Shown piece after piece: positions 16,944-26,508 of a stretch of 64,000 nt of DNA. The translations under genes were made by a program, and so were the position numbers. This DNA is from Gammaproteobacteria bacterium (lineage in GTDB: Bacteria; Pseudomonadota; Gammaproteobacteria; SZUA-140). The stretch is from assembly GCA_016712635.1 (NCBI GenBank), contig JADJQS010000006.1, positions 248,001 to 312,000 on the forward strand. The letters are read 5' to 3'. Each line of letters begins with the position of its first letter. Within the stretch, counting starts at the first letter, position 1. The notes under the pieces were generated by a model. That model ran no database searches. It saw only the letters and a program-made list of their open reading frames with translations, and had not been told where the DNA came from.

Positions 16944-18130
16944 TCGGCGTGACCATCCTGGGGGCGACGGGATCGATCGGGGCCAGCACCCTGGACGTGA
17001 TCTCGCGCCGGCCGGATCGTTACCGGGTCGCCGCGCTGACCGCGAACTCCGATGTCGACCGGCTGTTCGAGCAGTGCCTGCGCCACCGCCCGGAACTCGC
17101 GGTGATGGCCGACGCCGCGGCGGCGGAACGTCTGGAGCGCAAACTGGTCGAAGCTGGATGCGCCACGCAGGTCGCGGCCGGGATGGAAGGCTTGTGCCGC
17201 GCGGCGGGACTGCCCGGGGCGGACTACGTCATGGCGGCGATCGTCGGCGCGGCGGGGCTGCTGCCGACACTCACCGCGGTGCGCGCCGGCAAGCGCGTCC
17301 TGCTGGCCAACAAGGAGGCGCTGGTGATGGCCGGGGCGCTGTTCATGGAGGAGGTGCGCGCCCGCGGCGCCGTGCTGCTGCCGATCGACAGTGAGCACAA
17401 CGCGGTGTACCAGTGCATGCCGGGCGACTATTCCCGCGGCCTGGCGCGGGTCGGCGTGCGACGCATCCTGCTGACCTCCTCGGGCGGGCCGTTCCGCCTG
17501 CAGCCGCGTTCGCTGCACGAGGTGCGGCCGGAGCAGGCCTGCGCGCACCCCAACTGGGTGATGGGGCGCAAGATATCGGTCGATTCCGCGACCATGATGA
17601 ACAAGGGGCTGGAAGTGATTGAAGCAAAGTGGCTGTTTGACGCGGATCCGACGATGATCGAGGTTGTCGTGCACCCGCAGAGCGTGATCCATTCCCTGGT
17701 CGAATACGTCGACGGCTCGATGCTGGCGCAGCTCGCGAGCCCCGACATGCGCATCCCGATCGCGCACGCGCTGGCGTGGCCCGAACGCATGGAATCCGGC
17801 GCCGAGCGCCTCAACCTGTTCGACGTCGCGCGGCTCGACTTCGAGGCGCCGGATCTCGGGCGCTTCCCCTGCCTGCGCATCGCGTTCGACGCGGCGCGCG
17901 CGGGCGGTACCGCGCCGGCCGTCATGAACGCCGCGAACGAGGTGGCCGTGCACGCCTTTCTCGAGCGCCGCCTGCGCTTCACCGACATCCCCGCCGTCGT
18001 CGAGGCCGCGCTGGCCGCGGTGCCGGCGCACGAGGCGGCGACGCTGGATGCGATCCTCGCGGCAGACCGCGCCGGGCGCGCCTGCGCCGCGGAGTGGATC
18101 CACGATTCCGCGCTGGGGGTGATGGCGTGA
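16940..18130 (+). CDS. dxr: 1-deoxy-D-xylulose 5-phosphate reductoisomerase
   Basis: A 396-residue NADPH-dependent enzyme of the MEP isoprenoid pathway. Seen: the nucleotide-binding start (VTILGATGSIGASTLDVI), LLANKEALVMAG, LPIDSEHNA (metal ligands), ILLTSSGGPF, and MGRKISVDSATMMNKGLE. Placement after uppS-cdsA rather than directly after frr matches the pseudomonad-type order. Overlaps at both ends are 4 bases. Confidence 0.96.
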   Translation: MIGVTILGATGSIGASTLDVISRRPDRYRVAALTANSDVDRLFEQCLRHRPELAVMADAAAAERLERKLVEAGCATQVAAGMEGLCRAAGLPGADYVMAAIVGAAGLLPTLTAVRAGKRVLLANKEALVMAGALFMEEVRARGAVLLPIDSEHNAVYQCMPGDYSRGLARVGVRRILLTSSGGPFRLQPRSLHEVRPEQACAHPNWVMGRKISVDSATMMNKGLEVIEAKWLFDADPTMIEVVVHPQSVIHSLVEYVDGSMLAQLASPDMRIPIAHALAWPERMESGAERLNLFDVARLDFEAPDLGRFPCLRIAFDAARAGGTAPAVMNAANEVAVHAFLERRLRFTDIPAVVEAALAAVPAHEAATLDAILAADRAGRACAAEWIHDSALGVMA

Positions 18131-19494
18131 ACGGCGTGCTGTCCTCCGTATTCTTCTTCATCATCGCCATCGGCGTGCTGGTGACGGTGCACGAGTTCGG
18201 GCACTTCATCGTCGCGCGCCGGCTCGGGGTCAAGGTGCTGCGCTTCTCGGTCGGTTTCGGCATGCCGCTGTGGAGCTGGCACCGCCGCAACGACGAGACC
18301 GAGTACGTCATCGCGGCGCTGCCGCTCGGCGGCTATGTCCAGATGCTGGACGAGCGCGAGGCGCCGGTGCCGGAGGCCGATCTGCCGCACGCCTTCAACC
18401 GCCAGCCGCTGGCGAGCCGGTTCGCCATCGTCGCGGCCGGTCCGATCTTCAATTTCCTGTTCGCCATCCTGGCCTACTGGCTGATCTTCGTGCTCGGCGT
18501 CGACGGGATCAAGCCGCTCGTCGGCGAGGTGAACAGGGATTCGCTCGCGGCCGAGGCCGGCTTCCGCTCCGGCGACCTCATCACTGCCGTCGATGGCGAG
18601 GACACCGCGACCTGGAACATGGTCTTCCTCGAACTGCTCAACCGCAGCCTCGGCAGCGAGCGCGTCGCGGTCAGTGTCATCGACGCCGACGGGGAGGGGC
18701 ACGAGCGCGCGCTCGATTTCGGCCGGCTGCCTGCCGGCGTCGACCGCTCCAACCTGCTGCAGGTGATCGGGCTCGGGATATACCGCCCCAGCCTGGAGGC
18801 GGTGATCGGCACGCTCGAGCCGGGCGGTGCGGCGGAACAGGCCGGCCTGCGCGCGGGCGACCGCATCGTCGCGGTTGACGGGCGCCCGATCGCGCAATGG
18901 GAGGAATGGGTCGACTATGTGCGCGCGCGCCCGGAGCAGGAACTCGAGGCCGAGGTCGAGCGCGACGGCGAGGCGGTCGCCATCACGCTGACGCCGCAGC
19001 GCGTGGCGACGGAGCAGGGCGACATCGGGCGCATCGGCGCCGCGGTGAAGATCGCGGCCGACGACCAGGCCGACGAACTGCGCGCGAAGGAACGCTATGC
19101 GGCGCCGACGGCGCTGCTGGTGGCCGCGCAGCGCACCTGGGACATGACCTGGCTGACGGCGAAGATGCTCGTCAGCATGGTGGGCGGCGAGGTGTCCGCC
19201 TCCAACCTCGGCGGGCCGATCCGCATCGCCCAGTACGCGGGCGCCTCCGCCGACGCAGGCATCGTCCAGTTCGTCGGCTTCCTCGCCCTCATCAGCATCA
19301 GCCTTGGTCTGCTCAACCTGCTGCCGATCCCGGTGCTGGACGGCGGGCATCTGCTGTATTATCTCATCGAGCTGGTCAAGGGCAGCCCGCTGTCCGAGCA
19401 GGTGCAGGCCTTCGGCCAGCGCATAGGCATCGCGCTCCTGATCGGGGTGATGGTCCTGGCGTTCTACAACGACATCGTTCAGCTCTTCGGTTAA
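18127..19494 (+). CDS. rseP: RIP metalloprotease RseP (site-2 protease)
   Basis: A 455-residue inner-membrane zinc protease that cuts anti-sigma factor RseA in the envelope stress response. HEFGH (residues 22-26) is the zinc motif and PIPVLDGGH near residue 405 gives the third ligand. Two PDZ domains lie between. Start is GTG at 18127, overlapping the dxr stop as GTGA. The frame is open further upstream, but that part is antisense-like shadow of dxr. Confidence 0.95.
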   Translation: MNGVLSSVFFFIIAIGVLVTVHEFGHFIVARRLGVKVLRFSVGFGMPLWSWHRRNDETEYVIAALPLGGYVQMLDEREAPVPEADLPHAFNRQPLASRFAIVAAGPIFNFLFAILAYWLIFVLGVDGIKPLVGEVNRDSLAAEAGFRSGDLITAVDGEDTATWNMVFLELLNRSLGSERVAVSVIDADGEGHERALDFGRLPAGVDRSNLLQVIGLGIYRPSLEAVIGTLEPGGAAEQAGLRAGDRIVAVDGRPIAQWEEWVDYVRARPEQELEAEVERDGEAVAITLTPQRVATEQGDIGRIGAAVKIAADDQADELRAKERYAAPTALLVAAQRTWDMTWLTAKMLVSMVGGEVSASNLGGPIRIAQYAGASADAGIVQFVGFLALISISLGLLNLLPIPVLDGGHLLYYLIELVKGSPLSEQVQAFGQRIGIALLIGVMVLAFYNDIVQLFG

Positions 19495-19516
19495 GGCAGA
19501 CCCCCAGAATCATCGG

Positions 19517-21811
19517 ATGATTTCCCGCGCGCGTTACAGACTGACCGCCCTGATCCTCGGCCTGACGGCGTCCTGGTGTGCCTGGTCGTTCGACCCCTTC
19601 GTCATCAGGGACATCCGGGTGGAGGGCCTGCAGCGCATCTCGCTCGGCACGGTGCTGAACTACCTGCCGGTGACCGTGGGCGAGACCTTCGACGCCTCGC
19701 GCACGGCGGGCACCATCCGCGCCCTGTTCAAGACCGGTTTCTTCCACGACATCCGCCTGCGCGAGGACGGCGACGTGCTGGTCGTCGAGGTGGTGGAACG
19801 GCCGGCCATCGCCACCGTCAAGATCGAGGGCAACAAGGACATCACCACGGACCAGCTGAAGGAGGCGCTGAAATCCATCGGCCTGTCCGAGGGCGGCATC
19901 TTCGACCGCTCCTCGCTGGAGAAGATGAAGCTCGAGCTCGAGCGGCAGTACTTCAGCCAGGGCAAATACAGCGTCAAGGTGCAGAGCACCGTCACCGAAC
20001 TCCCCGACAACCGCGTCGACATCGTCATCGACATCGATGAAGGCGGCGTGGCGCAGATCCGCCGCATCAATGTGATCGGCAACCGGGCGTTCAGCGACGG
20101 GGAACTGCTGGATGCCTTCGAGCTCAGCCCGCGCACCATGTTCGCTTTCTTCTCCGACAGCGACCAGTATTCCAGCCGCAAGCTGTCCGGCGACCTCGAA
20201 TCCCTGCGCTCGCACTATCTGGACAACGGCTACATCAACTTCTCCATCGACTCCACCGAGGTCTCCGTCACCCCCGACAAGAGCGACGTCTACATCACCA
20301 TCAACGTCACCGAGGGAGACAAGTACACCGTTTCCGGCGTGCAGCTCGCCGGCGAGCTGATCGTCCCCGAGGATGAGCTGCGCAAGCTGATCAGCATCGG
20401 GGACGGCGACGTGTTCTCGCGCAAGGCGGCGACGCAGAGCGCCGCCGCGATCAGCGAACGCCTGGGCCGGGAGGGGTACGCATTCTCCAACGTCAATCCG
20501 TCGCCCAAGGTGGACAAGGACAGGCGCGAGGTCGAACTGGTCTTCTTCGTCGATCCGGGCCGGCGCATCTACGTGCGCAGGATCAATGTCGCGGGCAACA
20601 CGAAGACGCAGGACGACGTCATCCGGCGCGAACTGCGCCAGATGGAGGGCGGGTGGATTTCCACTGAAAAGGTCAACCTGTCACGCACCCGGCTGGACCG
20701 GCTCGGATTCTTCGAAGAGGCCACGGTGGAGACTCCGGCCGTGCCGGGGCTCGCCGACCAGGTCGACGTCAACTTCTCCGTCAAGGAGCGGCCCTCCGGC
20801 TCGCTCACCGCCGGCGTGGGCTACTCGCAGTCGCAGGGATTCCTGGTCAACGCGAGCATCAGCCAGAACAACGTGCTCGGCAGCGGCAAGCGCGTCAGCG
20901 CCACGGTGAACAACAGCTCGATCAACCGGACCTACAGCTTTTCCTACACCAATCCCTACTACACACTGAACGGCATCAGCCGCGGCTTCAGCATCTTCAG
21001 CCGGGAGACCGACGCGGGCGACACCTCGGTGGTGGTGGACTACACGACCGATGTCAAGGGCGTCAGCGTCGACTACGGCTTTCCGCTGAGCGAGTTCAAT
21101 ACCGCGAACCTGTCGCTCGGCTACGAGAACACCAGCATCGAGACCACCGACAGCACGCCGCAGTCGATCTTCGACTTCATCGCGGAGAACTCCGATCATT
21201 TCGACATCTACAAGCTGACCGGAGGAATCACCCACGACACGCGCAACCGCGCCATCCTTGCCAGCCGCGGCAGGCTGCACAGCATCAGCACCGAGGTCGC
21301 GATGCCCGGGAGCGGGCTGGAGTATTACAAGCTGCGCTACCGCGCGCTGCAGTACCTGCCGTTGTACGGGGATTACACCCTGTTGCTGAAAGGCGACGTC
21401 GGCTACGGCGACAGCTACGGCGATACCACCGGGCTGCCGTTTTTCGAGAACTTTTACGCCGGCGGCCCGGAGTCGGTGCGCGGCTACAGTTCGAGTTCGC
21501 TCGGTCCGCAGGAGGATGGCGACGCACGCGGGGGGGCGTTCAAGACCGTGGGCAACCTCGAATTTATCTTCCCGCTGCCGTTCGCGGCGGACAACAAATC
21601 GTTGCGCGTAAGCACTTTCTTTGATATTGGTAGTGTCTTTGCGGACGTGGACGATTTCGACACCGGGGAGCTGCGTCAGTCGGTGGGCGTCTCCGTACTC
21701 TGGTTTACCCCGATCGCACCGATGACCTTCAGTCTGGCGTGGCCCATGAACGACCAGCCGGAGGACGATACAGAGAGATTCCAGTTCACGCTCGGGTCGT
21801 TTTTCTTCTAA
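19517..21811 (+). CDS. bamA: outer membrane protein assembly factor BamA
   Basis: A 764-residue Omp85 protein, the core of the beta-barrel assembly machine. A signal peptide precedes FVIRDIRVEGLQRIS; five POTRA domains span about residues 25-420; the barrel follows, with VRGY (about 653) and a C-terminal Phe. It sits between rseP and skp, as expected. A short patch near 21600-21645 (the FFDIGSVF motif) uses AT-rich codons unlike the rest of the gene. Confidence 0.97.
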   Translation: MISRARYRLTALILGLTASWCAWSFDPFVIRDIRVEGLQRISLGTVLNYLPVTVGETFDASRTAGTIRALFKTGFFHDIRLREDGDVLVVEVVERPAIATVKIEGNKDITTDQLKEALKSIGLSEGGIFDRSSLEKMKLELERQYFSQGKYSVKVQSTVTELPDNRVDIVIDIDEGGVAQIRRINVIGNRAFSDGELLDAFELSPRTMFAFFSDSDQYSSRKLSGDLESLRSHYLDNGYINFSIDSTEVSVTPDKSDVYITINVTEGDKYTVSGVQLAGELIVPEDELRKLISIGDGDVFSRKAATQSAAAISERLGREGYAFSNVNPSPKVDKDRREVELVFFVDPGRRIYVRRINVAGNTKTQDDVIRRELRQMEGGWISTEKVNLSRTRLDRLGFFEEATVETPAVPGLADQVDVNFSVKERPSGSLTAGVGYSQSQGFLVNASISQNNVLGSGKRVSATVNNSSINRTYSFSYTNPYYTLNGISRGFSIFSRETDAGDTSVVVDYTTDVKGVSVDYGFPLSEFNTANLSLGYENTSIETTDSTPQSIFDFIAENSDHFDIYKLTGGITHDTRNRAILASRGRLHSISTEVAMPGSGLEYYKLRYRALQYLPLYGDYTLLLKGDVGYGDSYGDTTGLPFFENFYAGGPESVRGYSSSSLGPQEDGDARGGAFKTVGNLEFIFPLPFAADNKSLRVSTFFDIGSVFADVDDFDTGELRQSVGVSVLWFTPIAPMTFSLAWPMNDQPEDDTERFQFTLGSFFF

Positions 21812-21831
21812 TACCTATCTGGAGCCGGACA

Positions 21832-22371
21832 TTGAAGAAGATTGCATTGATTGTGGTCACCCTGGTCGCCGCCCTGGCGGGTGGCGCATTCGCGGCCGCG
21901 GCGGAGCTGAGGCTGGGCTACGTGGATGCGGCGCGCCTGCTGGACGAGGCGCCGCAGGCGAAGGACGCCACCAACCGCCTGAAGGACGAATTCGCCTCGC
22001 GCGAGGAGGAGATCGCCCTCGCGCAGGACAAGATCAAACGGCTGGAAGAGGCGCTGCAGCGCGACGGCGCGGTGATGAGCGAGGACGAGCGCAAGAAGCA
22101 GACGCTGGACATACTCTCGCGCAAGCGCGAGCTGCGCCGCATGCAGGATGAATTCCGCGAGGACGTCAACATCCGCCGCAACGACGCGATCGGCAACCTG
22201 CAGGTGCTCATCAAGCAGACCATCGAGGACATCGGCAGCGCACAGCGCTTCGATCTGATTTTTTTCGACGGCATCGCCTACGCCAATTCGGCGCTGGACA
22301 TCACCGACCAGGTGCTGGAAGGCCTGAAGAAGCGTTATCAGGGCGCCTCCGCCGCCTCGAAGGGCAAATAA
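21832..22371 (+). CDS. skp: OmpH/Skp family periplasmic chaperone
   Basis: A 179-residue periplasmic chaperone delivering unfolded outer-membrane proteins. Start TTG at 21832, preceded by GGAG at good spacing, gives a clean signal peptide (KKIALIVVTLVAALAGG). LGYVDAARLLDEAPQAK begins the mature protein. A long coiled coil of charged residues (about 45-125) forms the tentacle. The frame extends upstream into bamA without a better start. It is 20 bases downstream of bamA. Confidence 0.93.
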   Translation: MKKIALIVVTLVAALAGGAFAAAAELRLGYVDAARLLDEAPQAKDATNRLKDEFASREEEIALAQDKIKRLEEALQRDGAVMSEDERKKQTLDILSRKRELRRMQDEFREDVNIRRNDAIGNLQVLIKQTIEDIGSAQRFDLIFFDGIAYANSALDITDQVLEGLKKRYQGASAASKGK

Positions 22372-22398
22372 CAAAAACCTCGAAGGGACAAGCGGCGG

Positions 22399-23433
22399 GT
22401 GGAATTCAGCCTGGGAGATCTGGCGGAGCGATTCGGCGGCGAGATACACGGGGACAGCGGCTGCATGGTGCACGCGGTCGCCACCCTGGAACAGGCCGGC
22501 CCCGGCGAGATCTCGTTCCTGGCGAATCCCCATTACCGCGGCCTGCTGGCCGGCACGCGCGCCGCGGCCGTCATCCTGGCGCCGCGCTACGCCGGCGAGT
22601 GCCCGACCCACGCACTCGTCACGGACAATCCCTATGCCGTCTACGCCCGCGTGGCGCAGCTGCTGTATCCGGCGCGGCGGCCGGCGGCGGGCGTGCATCC
22701 CACCGCCTGCGTGGAGACCTCGAGCGTACTCAAGGACGGGGTCAGCATCGGCGCCCACGCGGTCATCGGCGCGCAGGTGCGCCTGGGCCGCGATGTGCGC
22801 ATCGGGCCCGGCTGCATCATCGAGGACGGCGTGGAGATCGGCGCCGGCAGCACGCTGGTGGCCCAGGTGACGGTGCGCCACGGCTGCCGCATCGGCGAGC
22901 GCGCCCTGATCCATCCGGGGGTGGTGATCGGCAGCGACGGCTTCGGTTTCGCGCGCGACCGCGACGGCTGGATCAAGATCCCGCAGCTCGGCTGCGTGAT
23001 TATCGGCAACGATGTCGAGATCGGCTCCAACACCACCGTCGACCGCGGGGCGCTGGGGGATACCGTGATCGAGGACGGGGTGAAGCTGGATAATCAGATC
23101 CAGGTCGCCCACAATGTGCACATCGGCGAGCATACCGCGATCGCGGGCTGCACCGGCATCGCCGGCAGCGCGCGCATCGGCCGCCGCTGTGCGATCGGGG
23201 GCGGGGCCGGTATCCTCGGCCATCTTGAGATCGCCGATGACGTGCAGATCACCGCGCGGACGCTGGTGACGCACTCGATTACCGAAAGCGGGAGCTATTC
23301 CTCCGGCGCACCGCTGGAGGCGACGGCGGCCTGGCGCAAGAACCACGCGCGCATGAAACAGCTGGATGAGATGGCTAAACGCCTGCACGAACTCGAGAAG
23401 CTCGTCATGGCCAAGATTGACGATGGCGAGTAA
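22399..23433 (+). CDS. lpxD: UDP-3-O-(3-hydroxyacyl)glucosamine N-acyltransferase
   Basis: A 344-residue lipid A enzyme adding the second acyl chain. N-terminal uridine-binding domain (ISFLANPHYR), then left-handed beta-helix hexapeptide repeats, then a C-terminal helix. The catalytic His is in QVAHNVHIG (His238). GTG start at 22399. It lies in the skp-lpxD-fabZ-lpxA-lpxB run. Confidence 0.96.
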   Translation: MEFSLGDLAERFGGEIHGDSGCMVHAVATLEQAGPGEISFLANPHYRGLLAGTRAAAVILAPRYAGECPTHALVTDNPYAVYARVAQLLYPARRPAAGVHPTACVETSSVLKDGVSIGAHAVIGAQVRLGRDVRIGPGCIIEDGVEIGAGSTLVAQVTVRHGCRIGERALIHPGVVIGSDGFGFARDRDGWIKIPQLGCVIIGNDVEIGSNTTVDRGALGDTVIEDGVKLDNQIQVAHNVHIGEHTAIAGCTGIAGSARIGRRCAIGGGAGILGHLEIADDVQITARTLVTHSITESGSYSSGAPLEATAAWRKNHARMKQLDEMAKRLHELEKLVMAKIDDGE

Positions 23434-23446
23434 ACACGGGATCCGG

Positions 23447-23926
23447 ATGAACGACAAAGACACGAACCAGAACGAAGCCGCGGGCATGGATATCCAGGAT
23501 ATCCTCAAGTATCTGCCCCATCGCTATCCATTCCTGATGGTCGACCGCGTGATCGATTACGCCCCGGGTGACTACCTCGTGGCGATCAAGAACGTGTCCT
23601 ACAACGAACACTATTTCACCGGCCATTTCCCGGTGCAGCCGGTCATGCCGGGCGTGTTGCTGCTGGAGGCGATGGCGCAGGCGACCGGTATCCTCGCCTT
23701 CCGCACCACGGATTCGCAGCCCACGGACGGTTCGCTCTATCTCCTGGTCGGCATCGACAAGGCGCGCTTCAAGCGCCCGGTCGGGCCCGGCGACCAGGTC
23801 AGGATCGAGGTGAAGTTCGCGCGCAACGTACGCAACATCTGGTTCTTCAGCGCGGAGGCGCGCGTTGACGGCGAGCTCGCCGCCAGCGCCGACATCATGT
23901 GCGCCTCCAAGGAAGTGACTGCGTGA
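23447..23926 (+). CDS. fabZ: (3R)-hydroxyacyl-[ACP] dehydratase FabZ
   Basis: A 159-residue hot-dog-fold dehydratase of fatty-acid elongation, also balancing supply to LpxA. YLPHRYPFLMVDRV opens the domain; His60 in HYFTGHFPVQPVMPG and Glu74 in LLLEAMAQ are the catalytic pair. The start is uncertain: ATG 23447 is used here; an in-frame ATG at 23423 overlaps the end of lpxD. It overlaps lpxA by 4 bases (GTGA). Confidence 0.94.
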   Translation: MNDKDTNQNEAAGMDIQDILKYLPHRYPFLMVDRVIDYAPGDYLVAIKNVSYNEHYFTGHFPVQPVMPGVLLLEAMAQATGILAFRTTDSQPTDGSLYLLVGIDKARFKRPVGPGDQVRIEVKFARNVRNIWFFSAEARVDGELAASADIMCASKEVTA

Positions 23927-24693
23927 TCGACCCGCGCGCCATCGTCGATCCCGCCGCCCGCATCGCTGCCGGCGTCAGCATCGGACCGTTTTCGATCATC
24001 GGTCCCGATGTGGAGATCGGCGCCGGCTGCCGGATCGGCCCGCACGTCGTGATCACGGGGCCGACCCGGATCGGCTGCGACAACCAGGTGTTCCAGTTCG
24101 CGTCGATCGGCGAGGTGCCCCAGGACAAGAAATACCGCGGCGAAGCGACAACGCTCGAGATCGGGGACCGCAACGTCATCCGGGAGTACGTCTCGTTGCA
24201 GCGCGGCACGGTGCAGGGCGGCGGCGTGACCCGGATCGGCAGCGACAACCTGTTCATGGTTTACGTCCACATCGCCCACGACTGCATCGTCGGCGACAAC
24301 ACCATCTTCGCCAACGGAACCCAGATCGCCGGGCACGTCGTCATCGAGGATTACGTGATCCTCGGCGGCTGTTCACTGGTGCACCAGTTCTGCGTGCTCG
24401 GCCGGCACTCCTTCTCCTCGGCCGCCAGCATGATCATCAAGGACGTGCCGCCCTACGTGCTGGTGTCGGGCCAGATGGCGAAGCCCTACGGGCTCAACGT
24501 CGAGGGTTTGAGGCGGCGCGGCTTCAGTCCGGCCACGGTGCGCATGCTGCGGCAGGCCTACAAGATCGTCTACCGGTCGAAGCTGCTGCAGGAGCAGGCA
24601 GTCGCCGAACTGAAGGCCTTGGGCGCCGAGTGCCCGGAGGTCGCCGTCATGGCGGACTTCATCGAGCGCTCGCAGCGCGGCATCGTGCGCTGA
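23923..24693 (+). CDS. lpxA: acyl-[ACP]-UDP-N-acetylglucosamine O-acyltransferase
   Basis: A 256-residue enzyme of the first lipid A step. GTG start at 23923 with AAGGA upstream, so the protein begins VIDPRAIVDP as in the family. Hexapeptide-repeat beta-helix; catalytic His119 in VHIAHDCIVG; C-terminal helical part with GLNVEGLRRRGF. The frame is open eight codons earlier, but this would lie within fabZ. Confidence 0.96.
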   Translation: MIDPRAIVDPAARIAAGVSIGPFSIIGPDVEIGAGCRIGPHVVITGPTRIGCDNQVFQFASIGEVPQDKKYRGEATTLEIGDRNVIREYVSLQRGTVQGGGVTRIGSDNLFMVYVHIAHDCIVGDNTIFANGTQIAGHVVIEDYVILGGCSLVHQFCVLGRHSFSSAASMIIKDVPPYVLVSGQMAKPYGLNVEGLRRRGFSPATVRMLRQAYKIVYRSKLLQEQAVAELKALGAECPEVAVMADFIERSQRGIVR

Positions 24694-24700
24694 CATCGCT

Positions 24701-25855
24701 GTGCTGCGCATAGCCCTGGTCGCGGGCGAGACCTCCGGTGACATGCTCGGCGCAGGCCTGATCCGTGCGCTCCGGGCGCGGATTCCGGACGCGGTGTTCG
24801 AGGGCGTCGCGGGGCCCCGCATGATCGCGGCGGGCTGCCGCGCATGGCATCCGATGGAACGACTCTCCGTGATGGGCCTGGTCGAGGTGCTCGGGCGCTA
24901 TCGCGAACTGCGTGCGCTGCGCACCGACCTGATCCGGCGCCTGCGCGCCGATCCGCCGGACGTCTTCGTCGGCATCGACGCCCCCGATTTCAACCTCGGC
25001 CTGGAGACGCGGCTGCGCGCGGCGGGCATCCCCACCGTGCATTACGTCAGTCCGACGGTCTGGGCGTGGCGGGCGCGGCGCCTGCGCAAGATCGCCCGCG
25101 CGGACGATCTCGTGCTGACGCTGTTTCCGTTCGAGACCGCAATCTATGAACAGCATGGCATCGCGGTACGCTGCGTCGGCCATCCCCTCGCCGATGCGAT
25201 TCCGCCCGGCGGCGGCGACCGGATGGCCGCGCGCGCGGCGCTCGGGCTGCCGGCTGCCGGTCGCCTGATCGCGCTGTTGCCGGGCAGCCGGGAGGGCGAG
25301 GTCCGCCGCCTGTCGGAACTGTTCGTCGCGGCCGCGCGCTGGTGCCGCGAACGGCGCCCGGAACTGCGCTTTGCGGTGCCGCTGGTCACTCCGGAGCTGC
25401 GCGAAATTTTCACGGCGGCGCTGGCAGCCGCCCCGGAACTTCCGGTGACCCTGTTCGACGGGCGCGCGCGCGAGGTGATGGCGGCCGCCGACGCCGTGCT
25501 GCTCGCCAGCGGCACCGCCACCCTGGAGGCGATGCTGCTGCAGCGTCCCATGGTGGTTGCCTACCGGCTGGCGCCGCTGACCTACTGGCTGGCCCGCCGC
25601 CTGTTGTATATCGATCGCTTTGCCCTGCCCAACCTGCTCGCCGGCGAGGATCTGGTCCCGGAGTTCATCCAGGACGCAGCCACGCCCGCGGCGATTGGCG
25701 CGGCGCTGCTGGAGTCGCTCGACGCCGCGGAACAATCCGGCCGGCTGCGCGAGCGTTTCGCCGAACTGCATGCGATGTTGCGCCGCGACGCCGACGCGCA
25801 GGCGGCAGAGGCGGTGCTGGATCTGGTCACGCGGCGCCGGGGGGCGGCGGCGTGA
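24701..25855 (+). CDS. lpxB: lipid-A-disaccharide synthase
   Basis: A 384-residue GT-B glycosyltransferase forming the lipid A disaccharide. VAGETSGDMLGAGLI, GIDAPDFNLGLE, YVSPTVWAWR, LLPGSREGEV and ASGTATLEAML are family motifs. Start is GTG at 24701, 7 bases after lpxA. It overlaps rnhB by 4 bases. Confidence 0.96.
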   Translation: MLRIALVAGETSGDMLGAGLIRALRARIPDAVFEGVAGPRMIAAGCRAWHPMERLSVMGLVEVLGRYRELRALRTDLIRRLRADPPDVFVGIDAPDFNLGLETRLRAAGIPTVHYVSPTVWAWRARRLRKIARADDLVLTLFPFETAIYEQHGIAVRCVGHPLADAIPPGGGDRMAARAALGLPAAGRLIALLPGSREGEVRRLSELFVAAARWCRERRPELRFAVPLVTPELREIFTAALAAAPELPVTLFDGRAREVMAAADAVLLASGTATLEAMLLQRPMVVAYRLAPLTYWLARRLLYIDRFALPNLLAGEDLVPEFIQDAATPAAIGAALLESLDAAEQSGRLRERFAELHAMLRRDADAQAAEAVLDLVTRRRGAAA

Positions 25856-26466
25856 GCATCGTGGCGGAACCGGTGACGGTCTTCGAGATCGGCGTGGAGC
25901 TGCTGGTCGCCGGCGTCGACGAGGCCGGGCGCGGCCCGCTCGCGGGTCCGGTCATCGCGGCGGCGGTGATCCTCGACCCCGACCGCCCCATCGCGGGGGT
26001 GAACGATTCCAAGCTGTTGTCCGCGCCGCGGCGCCTGCGCCTCGAGGCGGCCATCCAGGCGCAGGCGCTTGCCTGGGCGCTGGGGCGGGCCGAGGTCGAG
26101 GAGATCGACCGCCTCAACATCCTGCAGGCGACCCTGCTTGCCATGCAGCGCGCGGTGGCGGCGCTCGATCCCGCCCCGCGCCGGGTCCTGGTCGACGGCG
26201 ACCGCTGCCCCCGCCTGGGCTGCCCCGCGCAGGCGATAGTCAAGGGCGATCAGAAGGTTGCCGCCATCGCCGCCGCCTCCATCCTGGCCAAGGTGGCGCG
26301 CGACCGCGAGATGGAGGCGCTCGATGCCCTCTATCCGGGCTACGGCCTGGCCCGCCACAAGGGCTATCCGACGCGCGACCACGTCGAGGCGCTGCAGCGC
26401 CTGGGCGTGACGCCGGTCCACCGGCGCAGCTTCGCGCCCGTACGCGACCTGCTCGGCGGCGCATGA
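25852..26466 (+). CDS. rnhB: ribonuclease HII
   Basis: A 204-residue endonuclease removing ribonucleotides from DNA. GVDEAGRGPLAGPV carries two acidic catalytic residues (Asp23, Glu24), VDGDRC the third, and HKGYPTRDH is the C-terminal motif. The GTG start overlaps the lpxB stop (GTGA). The N-terminal 20 residues are slightly longer than in E. coli. Confidence 0.95.
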   Translation: MSIVAEPVTVFEIGVELLVAGVDEAGRGPLAGPVIAAAVILDPDRPIAGVNDSKLLSAPRRLRLEAAIQAQALAWALGRAEVEEIDRLNILQATLLAMQRAVAALDPAPRRVLVDGDRCPRLGCPAQAIVKGDQKVAAIAAASILAKVARDREMEALDALYPGYGLARHKGYPTRDHVEALQRLGVTPVHRRSFAPVRDLLGGA

Positions 26467-26508
26467 ACGTCCTCGCGGGTCCCGCCTGGCTTGGTTAAAA
26501 TACCGGCC

